The notes below the pieces were generated by a model. The model saw nothing but the letters and a program-made list of their open reading frames with translations, ran no database searches and had not been told where the DNA came from. DNA of 34,513 nt from Flavobacteriales bacterium (GTDB lineage Bacteria > Bacteroidota > Bacteroidia > Flavobacteriales_D > Cryomorphaceae), in the NCBI GenBank assembly GCA_007125175.1, contig SLDS01000117.1:1-34513 (forward strand). Direction: 5' to 3'. This document shows positions 8,384 through 15,698 of this stretch, in pieces. A program made the position numbers and the translations under genes. The stretch's first letter is position 1; every line of letters begins with the position of its first letter.

Positions 8384-8571
8384 TCCCCTGAGGTGTGGAT
8401 CGGATGGATGGCTTTCGGCTGCAAGTTTACTCTTTTCCGTGCAATGTGACTTCTGTTGGGCTCATACGATTAAAGGAGGCGACATTATGTGTAGTTTGGA
8501 TCGATGAGAGGCTGATAAACGGGCCTTCAAATTGTGTAGCTTTGCGCCAAATCGGGTAAAAACCAAAGCCT
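8384..8571. other. Divergent intergenic region between membrane-protein gene and ABC operon
   Basis: This 188-bp region lies between divergently transcribed genes. On + it holds the -7 element of the ABC operon. On -, TAAACTTG near 8425 resembles a -7 element (one mismatch) but has no properly spaced TTG. Nothing else is seen. Confidence 0.4.
8537..8544 (+). promoter_or_regulatory. -7 element of the ABC transporter operon promoter
   Basis: TAGCTTTG is an exact TAnnTTTG match 27 nt upstream of the ATG at 8572. No TTG lies at the usual 17-20 nt spacing upstream, so only the -7 half is claimed. Confidence 0.45.
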
Positions 8572-9501
8572 ATGGCAGTACTGCAAGTAGAAAAGGTATC
8601 CAAGTGGTATGGAAAGCACTGTGCCTTAAATGAAGTAAGCCTTGAAGTGCCTGAAAAAGGCATATTTGGTCTGCTCGGACCCAATGGAGCCGGAAAGACT
8701 TCCCTAATTCGAATCATCAATCAAATCACCGGGCCCGACTCGGGTAGAATTTTCTTTCGGGGGGAGCCCCTGAAGCCTGAGCATGTGAACCATATCGGCT
8801 ATCTGCCAGAGGAGCGAGGCTTGTACAGAAAGATGAAGGTGGGGGAGCAATGTCTCTACCTCGCCCGGCTAAAAGGGCTCAGCTCTGCCGATGCCAAAGC
8901 AAGGCTCAAAGAGTGGTTTGAGCGATTTGAGATTGGCTCGTGGTGGGACAAGAAGGTGGAGGAGCTCTCCAAGGGCATGGCCCAGAAGGTACAGTTTATT
9001 ACCACGGTATTGCACCAGCCCGGGTTTATTATTTTGGATGAGCCCTTCAGTGGCTTTGACCCGATCAATACCAATTTGATTCGCAAAGAAATAATACGAC
9101 TCAAAGATGAAGGGGCCAGCATCATGCTGTCCACGCACAATATGGCTTCGGTGGAGGAAATATGCAGTCACATTGCCCTGATCAATCAGTCGAAGGTGAT
9201 GCTCGATGGCGAGATCAAAGAAGTGAGATCGCGCTTCAAAGAATCCATTTTTGAGTTGAGCTTCAAGGGCCAAATGCTGTCTTTTACCAATGCACTTGGT
9301 ACTCAGTTTGAGCTGCTGCAGCACAGTTCAGATGCAGATCTGCGGTTGGCGCGGGTCAAAATCAAGCAGGGACTTACAGTGAATGACCTGCTGCAGAGGG
9401 CTATACCGCATGTGCAAATAGAGTCGGTATCCGAATACATCCCCAGTATGAACGATATTTTCATCAAAGTAGTTGAACAGCCAGAAGAACAAATGGTATG
9501 A
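8572..9501 (+). CDS. ABC transporter ATP-binding protein (NatA-like)
   Basis: This 309-residue ABC ATPase shows Walker A GPNGAGKT (36-43), Q-loop region YLPEERGLY, signature LSKGM (131-135; a degenerate LSGGQ), Walker B FIILDE (151-156) and the H-loop LSTHNMASVEEIC. A C-terminal extension of about 80 residues corresponds to the DUF4162-type tail of NatA and related exporter ATPases. It would energise the membrane protein encoded immediately downstream, whose start overlaps this stop by ATGA. The substrate is unknown; NatAB-type systems are associated with sodium or toxic-compound efflux. The YLPEERG segment is typical of the Na+-exporter subgroup. Confidence 0.92.
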   Translation: MAVLQVEKVSKWYGKHCALNEVSLEVPEKGIFGLLGPNGAGKTSLIRIINQITGPDSGRIFFRGEPLKPEHVNHIGYLPEERGLYRKMKVGEQCLYLARLKGLSSADAKARLKEWFERFEIGSWWDKKVEELSKGMAQKVQFITTVLHQPGFIILDEPFSGFDPINTNLIRKEIIRLKDEGASIMLSTHNMASVEEICSHIALINQSKVMLDGEIKEVRSRFKESIFELSFKGQMLSFTNALGTQFELLQHSSDADLRLARVKIKQGLTVNDLLQRAIPHVQIESVSEYIPSMNDIFIKVVEQPEEQMV

Positions 9502-10856
9502 GCAAAACAGGTCTTGTAATACAGAGGGAGTATGTGAGCAGGGTCAAGAAAGCTTCCTTTATCGTGATGACCCTACTTGGGCCGGTATTGATTGCTGGCT
9601 TGATGAGCCTTGGGGTTTACCTCGGAATCAAGGATAGCAGTGTGTACAATGTACTTGTAGTGGATCTTACACCCTCCATTGCAGCGGATACCAGCGATAC
9701 AGCCTTGAGGCCGCTCTTCATGAAAAGATTGAAGGACACTCCTCAGGTTAAATTTTCTTACACCACACGAGGCATGAGCAATGCCGAGTTTGATTCAAGT
9801 GCTTACAGCCTAATGTTGGTATTGCGTGAGGATATTTTGTCAGTGCCACAGGCCGAGATGGTATTTCGAAGTTTGCCCAGTCTTAAGGCCCGCAGCTATA
9901 TCAAGTCACAGGTAGAGAAGGTGATAGAAAAAGAAAAACTCGCCCTTCACAGCATCGATCCCGATACCTATCAAAGCATACGTACCGATCTGGATATTAT
10001 GCAAATAAATGCCTCAGACGGTGAAGCATCCTACCAGCAGGAGCAGGCATTTGTAGGCTTCGCCTTTGCTGTGCTAATCTACTTTTTCATTTTTCTCTAT
10101 GGTGTGCAGGTCATGCGCGGGGTCATGGAAGAAAAGAGCAATCGAATTGTCGAGGTGATCATATCTTCAGTGAGGCCCTTTCAGCTCATGATGGGCAAGA
10201 TCATTGGCGTGGCCTTGGTAGGTCTTACCCAATTTTTGCTTTGGGTAATCCTGAGCTTTATACTCTTCTCTGCCCTGAGCGCATTCTTTATTCCCGATCT
10301 GATGTCGGCAGGGGGCATGGCCGAAGGTATGCAGGCGACTCAGTCGGTCATTGAGGAGCAAGGCAAAGACGCCATGAACCAAGCCACATTGACCAATATC
10401 GCCGAGCTGATACTCTTTCGAATCAACTGGCCTTTGATGCTTGGCATGTTCATCTTTTTCTTTCTGGGGGGCTACCTCCTGTATGCCTCTCTTTTTGCTG
10501 CTGTGGGTGCCGCTGTAGATAATGAGACCGATACACAGCAGTTTATGCTTCCTATCACTATCCCCTTGGTTTTTGCCTTTATCGTCTCAGAATTTGCCTT
10601 GGCAAATCCCGGTGGCACATCCGTACTGTGGTTTTCAATTGTGCCTCTCACCTCTCCGGTCGTGATGATGGTGCGCGTGGCTATGGGCTTTGAGGCAGGC
10701 ACACTTTGGCAGCTCTATGTAGGCATGGCTGCACTTATCGCAGGCTTTTTGGGAGCGGTATGGCTTGCCGCCAAAATATACAGAGTAGGAATTCTGATGT
10801 ATGGTAAGAAGGTTAACTACAAGGAGCTGTGGAAGTGGCTTCGGTTTAATACATGA
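9498..10856 (+). CDS. ABC-2 type permease (NatB-like)
   Basis: This 452-residue ABC-2 family permease is paired with the preceding ATPase. The first membrane helix (ASFIVMTLLGPVLIAGLMSLGVYLG) is followed by a large extracytoplasmic domain of about 140 residues. Then comes a block of five to six helices with the typical VMRGVMEEKSNRIVEVIISSVRPFQLMMGKIIGVALVGLTQ coupling segment. A second hydrophilic loop rich in Gln/Glu/Met splits the helix block. Topology and the MEEKSNRI(V/I)E motif place it with NatB/YhaP-like exporters. ATGA overlap with the ATPase gene implies co-translation. Substrate unknown. Confidence 0.9.
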   Translation: MSKTGLVIQREYVSRVKKASFIVMTLLGPVLIAGLMSLGVYLGIKDSSVYNVLVVDLTPSIAADTSDTALRPLFMKRLKDTPQVKFSYTTRGMSNAEFDSSAYSLMLVLREDILSVPQAEMVFRSLPSLKARSYIKSQVEKVIEKEKLALHSIDPDTYQSIRTDLDIMQINASDGEASYQQEQAFVGFAFAVLIYFFIFLYGVQVMRGVMEEKSNRIVEVIISSVRPFQLMMGKIIGVALVGLTQFLLWVILSFILFSALSAFFIPDLMSAGGMAEGMQATQSVIEEQGKDAMNQATLTNIAELILFRINWPLMLGMFIFFFLGGYLLYASLFAAVGAAVDNETDTQQFMLPITIPLVFAFIVSEFALANPGGTSVLWFSIVPLTSPVVMMVRVAMGFEAGTLWQLYVGMAALIAGFLGAVWLAAKIYRVGILMYGKKVNYKELWKWLRFNT

Positions 10857-10882
10857 GTTTTTTAAGTGAGCACCATAGCGTC

Positions 10883-10912
10883 TTGGCTGGCCAACTTAGA
10901 TGCTTAAATTTG
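10883..10912 (+). promoter_or_regulatory. Bacteroidota-type promoter of the CHAT gene
   Basis: TTG (10883-10885) and TAAATTTG (10905-10912, perfect TAnnTTTG) are separated by 19 nt. The -7 element overlaps the ATG at 10900 that opens the ORF-track call and ends 8 nt before the ATG at 10921. The gene must therefore start at 10921 with almost no leader. Confidence 0.7.
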
Positions 10913-10920
10913 GTGCGACC

Positions 10921-13803
10921 ATGTTGAAAATCACATTTTCTCTTTCTGTTCTCCTTTTCACTTTCCTTGGTGCTCACGGCCTGAGGGCGCAGGTAGCTCC
11001 GATTTCCAATGAAGATTCCTTGGCGGCGATGGAGATCCAGCAAAGAGCGATTGGTCAATTCAGAATAGGAAAATTTGAGTATGGGATCACCATTTTGGAC
11101 AGTGCTTTGGCAATTTTTACCGAGCAGGAATGGTACGATTTGATAGCCTCAGCCGAGCTTGACCGCATAAGGGCGCAGATGTATTTAAATCATGATTTGC
11201 TCGAGCTACACCAAGCCCGCTTGCGTCTTGAAAAAAATATTCTGCCACTCGTTGAGAAACGATTGATCCATGCAAAAGCCTACCAGGCTGTTGGCGAGTC
11301 CTATCGGGATTTAGGCCAATTGCAAAAGTCTGTCGAGTATTTCTCCCGTTCCCTCGATGTGCTCTCAGAGCTCGATGATGTTTCACCCTACTATTATGGA
11401 CTTGTCCACAGTTGGCTTGCGCGTGTATATCAAGAGATGCATCAGAAGGCGCTTTCTCTCGAGCATCGAAGGGAAGCGGTTCGATATCAGCGGGCGCTTG
11501 ATTCTGGCGCTACGCCCAGCATCATTCTTGATTTGGCAGCCTTACTCTCAGCCCAGCTTGCCCTGAGCGATAGCGTTTCGGAGGAATCATATGCTTTGCT
11601 GGATGAGATACGGCACCTTTCGGAAAATCTGGATGAAAGAGAGCACAAGTACCTTACAACTGCCTTGCTTGCCGAATTCAGTGTTCTGCAAAAGGAGAAT
11701 CGACATCATGAAGTTTTAGCATTGCTTCCAGAAATTGAACGCTATGACTTGGTGGAAGGCACTGAGCAAATCATTGCCATAGCCATGCTTCGAAGGGGGC
11801 GTGCATATAGCGCCGTTGGTCGTGATCGGGAAGCCTTGGCATTGTGGGATTCGGTTTATGCTGAATGTGTCTTGAATTCCTCAAAATGGGCTCTGGCACA
11901 CAATATTTCAGAACTGTATGCAGATGGAGGTATGGGCTACCAAGCCTTGGAATGGGCCCAGCGGGCCGAAGCTCATATCCTACCTGATAGTTTAGAGCTT
12001 AAATTGAATCCTTATGCATGGTCGCTCGATGCTCCCAAAGTGCTACAGACTCTCAGGGTTTGCGTCAAGGCCTTAAGTGTAATAGCATATTCATCAGGTA
12101 TCGAAAAGGATCACAAGAGCATCATCGATAAAATCGATTCTTATGATAGCTTTTTTCGTCTGGCCAAAACTCGAGCGGTTCCAGGTGAGCTCATGACCTT
12201 GCGTGAAGCGGGCTGGTTGGATATTTACGACTTCGGCATGCAGGCGGCCTACCGTGCTTATCAACTCAGTGGTGAGGCATCATATCTGAGCACTGCATGG
12301 GAGATGACCGAAGAATCCAAAGCCGCCACCCTCTTGAGTTCATTTAACCGCATCGCCGGGGATGAATTGAGCCCTGTGTCATCGGAGCTTCTTCAAGAGG
12401 AATCTGCTTTGCGCACTGAGTATGGCTATCTCCAATCGCTATTGATGCAAGAAGACCTGGAAGAAGCTGAAAAGGCACCTATTCGAAAGCGCTTCTTTGA
12501 AGTAAATCGCCATCTCGATAAGGTTGTAGAGCGTTACAAAAATGAGTATGCCGATTACAGCGCCCAGCGTTTTTCACCTCCCTTGCCAAGCCTGGAAGAA
12601 GCCCGCGATGAGCTCGACAGCGATGAGTTTATTTGGAACTACTTTTCGGGCCCCTCAGGAGTCTACACCTTATCTCTTGGTGCCGAGTCTTGCGACCTGC
12701 GTCGATTGAGCAGTGAAGATAGCCTCTCGGCGCTCGTTTCAGAGTATCGCACCCGATCAGCCTTGATGCCCTCATTGCAAAACTTTCGCGAGGAAATGAG
12801 TGAGTTGAACGCTATGTCATTTGAGCTGTATAAGCATGTGGTCATTCCAGTGCTACCGGCCACAGGCAAGCTCCCTGAAAAGGTGGTGGTGCTCCCAGAT
12901 GGAGTCTTGCATTACCTTCCTTTCGAAGCCTTGGTCACTGTGGCAAACTCTGGCCTTGGCAATGAGCGATATTTAATTGAAGATACGGAGATTTCCTATG
13001 CTTATGGTTATCGCAGCATAGAGGCATACTCTCCCCGGCAAGTCCGCTTCGATGGGGAGTTTATGGGCCTGGCCCCCGCCTTTGGCAGTTCAGGAGCCAG
13101 TACTTCATGGTCACAGCTACGTGGGGCCCAAGTGGAGTTAGATAGAGTAGCAAGCCTTTTTAACGAAGCGTCTGTGAGCAAAGATCTTAACTGCATGGAT
13201 TGGTTTCGCGGCCGCGCAGGGCAATACCGAATTATGCACTTTTCTACACATGCATTTACTGATCCCATAGACCCTTTGCGCTCGGGCTTATTGCTCAACG
13301 CTGGTAGTGAATCCCTGCAGGATGGTACCTTAAAAGTCTCTGACTTGTATTTTTCCAGCCTTCCGGCAGAAATGGTGGTGCTCAGTGCATGCCAAACAGG
13401 GGATGGACCGATCCGAAGAGGGGAGGGAGCCATTAGTTTGGCACATGGCTTTTTCTATGCCGGGAGCCCTGCTGTCTTGATGACCCTCTGGCCCAGCAAT
13501 GATGCCAGTGGTGCAGATCTGATGAGCAACTTTTACAAAGTATTGTTGGAAGGCAATACGAAACGTGCAGCTCTTTCTACCGCCAAGCGCAGCTATTTAG
13601 CCAGCCATGACGGGTACATGAAGCATCCTTATTTTTGGGCTGGAATGGTTTTGGTCGGTGATCCACGCCCCCTTTACTCAAGTGACTCCCTCTGGTCTTC
13701 AATATGGTTGTGGCTCTTGATTGCTTTGATCATGGCCATAGTTCTTCTAATTTTGCCCTGGAGACCTTCGCAGGGTTTTGGTGATCATAGCAAGCAATCT
13801 TAG
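10921..13803 (+). CDS. TPR-CHAT protein (caspase-like peptidase), secreted/membrane-anchored
   Basis: The protein is 960 residues from ATG 10921. ATG 10900 is rejected because it lies in the promoter, and 10921 begins a proper signal peptide (MLKITFSLSVLLFTFLGAHGLRAQ). Helical TPR-like repeats follow (for example HAKAYQAVGESYRDLGQLQKSVEYFSRSL), then a C-terminal CHAT domain, the separase/caspase-like fold. The likely catalytic dyad is H777 in MHFSTHAF and C824 in VVLSACQTGDG; the FWAGMVLVGDP segment is typical of the domain's end. A C-terminal membrane helix (928-946) anchors it, which would place the TPR and CHAT parts on the periplasmic side if the signal peptide is used. It converges on and overlaps by 4 bp the sigma/membrane-TPR operon. 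Substrate unknown. Confidence 0.9.
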   Translation: MLKITFSLSVLLFTFLGAHGLRAQVAPISNEDSLAAMEIQQRAIGQFRIGKFEYGITILDSALAIFTEQEWYDLIASAELDRIRAQMYLNHDLLELHQARLRLEKNILPLVEKRLIHAKAYQAVGESYRDLGQLQKSVEYFSRSLDVLSELDDVSPYYYGLVHSWLARVYQEMHQKALSLEHRREAVRYQRALDSGATPSIILDLAALLSAQLALSDSVSEESYALLDEIRHLSENLDEREHKYLTTALLAEFSVLQKENRHHEVLALLPEIERYDLVEGTEQIIAIAMLRRGRAYSAVGRDREALALWDSVYAECVLNSSKWALAHNISELYADGGMGYQALEWAQRAEAHILPDSLELKLNPYAWSLDAPKVLQTLRVCVKALSVIAYSSGIEKDHKSIIDKIDSYDSFFRLAKTRAVPGELMTLREAGWLDIYDFGMQAAYRAYQLSGEASYLSTAWEMTEESKAATLLSSFNRIAGDELSPVSSELLQEESALRTEYGYLQSLLMQEDLEEAEKAPIRKRFFEVNRHLDKVVERYKNEYADYSAQRFSPPLPSLEEARDELDSDEFIWNYFSGPSGVYTLSLGAESCDLRRLSSEDSLSALVSEYRTRSALMPSLQNFREEMSELNAMSFELYKHVVIPVLPATGKLPEKVVVLPDGVLHYLPFEALVTVANSGLGNERYLIEDTEISYAYGYRSIEAYSPRQVRFDGEFMGLAPAFGSSGASTSWSQLRGAQVELDRVASLFNEASVSKDLNCMDWFRGRAGQYRIMHFSTHAFTDPIDPLRSGLLLNAGSESLQDGTLKVSDLYFSSLPAEMVVLSACQTGDGPIRRGEGAISLAHGFFYAGSPAVLMTLWPSNDASGADLMSNFYKVLLEGNTKRAALSTAKRSYLASHDGYMKHPYFWAGMVLVGDPRPLYSSDSLWSSIWLWLLIALIMAIVLLILPWRPSQGFGDHSKQS

Positions 13804-14585
13804 TCTCTGCTTTCATCCAGTTCTCGAAGCAGAAGTGTTGCCTGTTCTCTGTAGGCACCTTTTTCGGCTGAGATTTGCACGAGAAGATTCCTTGCCTCAG
13901 TCATTTCCTGCGCCAGCAGCAGTGCCAGAGCCCGGTGAAACCTCGCCACTTCAAAGAAGGCATGATCCCTGCTATCGAAGTAGAGGTAAAGATCTGAAGC
14001 CTTATAGTGGTGGCCCAATGCCATTTGGGCCTCAGCGACATAAAAAAGTTGAAATTCTTCTTTTTCTTCGAGACTCTTTTTTTCCAGCAGGGTGGGGTAA
14101 TCCACAGCTTCCAACAGTGCATTGTAGTCTCCCTGATCGTAGTGATTCAGCAGCGCTCTAAGTTGTGCGTCGACGTCAAGTCCCCGTGTGGTGATCATAT
14201 TGGGGTAGGGCTCAAATTGCGCTTCGGCTATTTGGTCAAAAGCCGGCGGATCAGGTCGCATTAGCACGACAGCTACAAAACCTGCCAAGAGGAGGATGAT
14301 GAAGCCAGCTGCGATGCGCAGCGTATAGGAATTGGAGCTGTTTTTTTCCATTTGCTCTGTTTCCCATTGCTTTATTTTTTCCTTAAGCTCGGCTTTTCCA
14401 ATTTCTTCCAGGCCCTTTTTAAGATTGATAAATTCTACCACAGCAACGTCGAAAGCAGGATCTTGCTTTCTCCTTAGTTCGATTTTTTGCCTCTCGTCTT
14501 GTGGCAATAGATCTTCGATGTAGGCCATTATCAGAGCGGTCATCTCATTATCATTATGGCGCATATGGTTCATGTTATCATTCAT
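13800..14585 (-). CDS. Single-pass membrane protein with TPR-like domain, putative anti-sigma factor
   Basis: The protein is 261 residues from the ATG at 14585 (the frame is open from 14606). The N-terminal cytoplasmic part of about 85 residues is charged and helical (MTALIMAYIEDLLPQDERQKIELRR), resembling the zinc-less anti-sigma domains where a short helical bundle precedes the membrane. A single membrane helix follows (LRIAAGFIILLLAGFVAVVLM), then an outer region with TPR-like helices (FQLFYVAEAQMALGHHYKASDLYLYF, FHRALALLLAQEMTEARNLLVQISAEKG). Position directly after an ECF sigma gene, overlapping it by about 8 bp, makes an anti-sigma role likely but unproven. The stop overlaps the end of the convergent CHAT gene by 4 bp. 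Confidence 0.75.
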   Translation of the reverse strand: MNDNMNHMRHNDNEMTALIMAYIEDLLPQDERQKIELRRKQDPAFDVAVVEFINLKKGLEEIGKAELKEKIKQWETEQMEKNSSNSYTLRIAAGFIILLLAGFVAVVLMRPDPPAFDQIAEAQFEPYPNMITTRGLDVDAQLRALLNHYDQGDYNALLEAVDYPTLLEKKSLEEKEEFQLFYVAEAQMALGHHYKASDLYLYFDSRDHAFFEVARFHRALALLLAQEMTEARNLLVQISAEKGAYREQATLLLRELDESRD

Positions 14586-15162
14586 TGCTAGTGTCTTTGT
14601 TCTCACGGATTTCCTTGAGGATACTCTTCAGCTTTTGCAAGCATTGGTATTTACTTTTCTTTGCCACATTTTCATTCTTATACTTCATTCTTGCTGCGAT
14701 CGCTTCCATGCTAAACTCTCTGTAATAGTAGAGATTCAGAACCGTTTTGCAGTTTTCATTCATCTTCGAGAGGGCCAAGTGCAAATCTTGGTAGCTTTCA
14801 TCAAGTTCCTCGGTTTGTCTGTATTGTTCATCGATCAGGGGCTGCTCTTCCATGCCTATGGAGAGCCCAAATTTATCCACGCTATTGCTCCATTTACTTT
14901 TCGATAAGTCTTTTGCCAGATTTTTGGCAATGCCGACTAGGTAGGTGCTTATGCTGCATGTCAAATGCGTAATGCTTCCGGTTCTTACTTTCTCAAAAAA
15001 AATGAAGAAGGCCTCTTGGTATACTTCGCTACACCTGCTCTCATCTAAATTGTAGTGCTCAGAAATGTAGTACATTACCTTTTTTCGATGTGCCCCATAC
15101 ATCTGACTCAAATAGGAATCTGAAGCTTCGCGGATTGCTTGTATTTCGTGTCCTTTTACCAC
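14578..15162 (-). CDS. ECF-type RNA polymerase sigma factor
   Basis: This 194-residue protein has the two-domain ECF layout. Region 2 runs about residues 20-80 (AHRKKVMYYISEHYNLDESRCSEVYQEAFFIFFEKV...ISTYLVGIAKNLAKD, the -10-binding and core-binding helices). Region 4 runs about 120-185 (LHLALSKMNENCKTVLNLYYYREFSMEAIAARMKYKNENVAKKSKYQCLQKLK, a helix-turn-helix for -35-type recognition). The start is GTG: an in-frame TAA lies two codons upstream and the first ATG comes only at MYGAHRKK, inside region 2. The GTG sits within the left arm of a large inverted repeat. By eye the gene is more AT-rich than its neighbours. It heads an operon with the membrane TPR protein. Confidence 0.88.
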   Translation of the reverse strand: MVKGHEIQAIREASDSYLSQMYGAHRKKVMYYISEHYNLDESRCSEVYQEAFFIFFEKVRTGSITHLTCSISTYLVGIAKNLAKDLSKSKWSNSVDKFGLSIGMEEQPLIDEQYRQTEELDESYQDLHLALSKMNENCKTVLNLYYYREFSMEAIAARMKYKNENVAKKSKYQCLQKLKSILKEIRENKDTSNE

Positions 15163-15268
15163 TTCTTAATGGCTTGATTTTCGAAAAGGTAACCAATTAC
15201 TCCAAAAAAAAAAAAAAAAAAATCATAGAAGCGGTTACCTTTTTCTCTGCCTCTCCATTAAGAAGTGG
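15159..15268. repeat. Block-structured inverted repeat, 2 x 36 bp, around an A19 loop
   Basis: The left arm (15159-15194) reads CCACTTCTTAATGG, 11 unpaired bases, AAAAGGTAACC. The right arm (15233-15268) reads GGTTACCTTTT, 11 unpaired bases, CCATTAAGAAGTGG. Both 14-bp and 11-bp blocks are perfectly complementary while the 11-bp middles match at only one position. The loop is 38 bp. The left arm covers the sigma gene's GTG start. Each arm also contains a -7-like TACCTTTT, facing outward on opposite strands. It could be a regulatory palindrome or an RNA fold. Confidence 0.85.
15204..15222 (+). repeat. A19 homopolymer tract
   Basis: Nineteen consecutive A residues form half of the loop of the inverted repeat upstream of the sigma gene. 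Such tracts are length-unstable and bend DNA; the exact count may vary between reads or cells. Confidence 0.9.
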
Positions 15269-15698
15269 GTCAGGCGATGTTTTTCGACTTCACCTGCTCT
15301 AAGCCAGCTCCGTCCGGAGACCTCTTGTTGTGGAGAATTGATGGACTCCTTAAAGTGATGGGCTGGCTATTTCTGGCTAACCGAAGCAGGCTATGAATTC
15401 GGTAGGCGTACAGCTTGAAACCAGGAAGGGTCGTTGTAACAAGATTGCAACGACCCTACTGTTTTATCAAAGTCGTGCTTTTGTATGCCCTCCAGCCTGC
15501 CCCACGAAGGGATAAGATCAGTACCTGTTTCCTTTTCGGTATCTACCGGCTTGGCTTGCCTTTTGAAGCTCTTGGATTTTCTTTAGACTCTGATTTAAGA
15601 CTTGGCTCCTTGATTTTTTTGCCGAAAAGGTCGAAGGCTATTCCCTTTTTTTAGAAATTGTGCCTCTAGTTTAGTACTCGGGTGAAAATCGCATTTCT
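15269..15698. other. Gene-free intergenic stretch
   Basis: Between the inverted repeat and the histidine kinase gene I see no credible coding frame; the track ORF 15415-15654 has no protein-like character. The stretch holds one perfect 10-bp stem-loop (15427-15457). Just before the kinase start there is a -7-like TAGTTTAG (15667-15674, one mismatch) without a spaced TTG. Confidence 0.6.
15427..15457 (+). other. Orphan 10-bp stem-loop, terminator-like
   Basis: AGGGTCGTTG (15427-15436) and CAACGACCCT (15448-15457) are perfect complements around an 11-nt loop. A TTTT run follows about 5 nt downstream on +. This is weaker than a classic intrinsic terminator, and no gene upstream on + needs terminating. 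It could end an unannotated + strand RNA. Confidence 0.5.

Noticed and set aside
15090-15302. + strand ORF with a poly-Lys run
   Set aside because: It exists only because the A19 tract reads as lysines; it overlaps the sigma gene start and the inverted repeat.
15412-15460. Considered the stem-loop plus poly-A palindrome as a CRISPR or transposon end
   Set aside because: There are no repeated spacers, no flanking target duplication seen and no transposase; a single palindrome does not support either.
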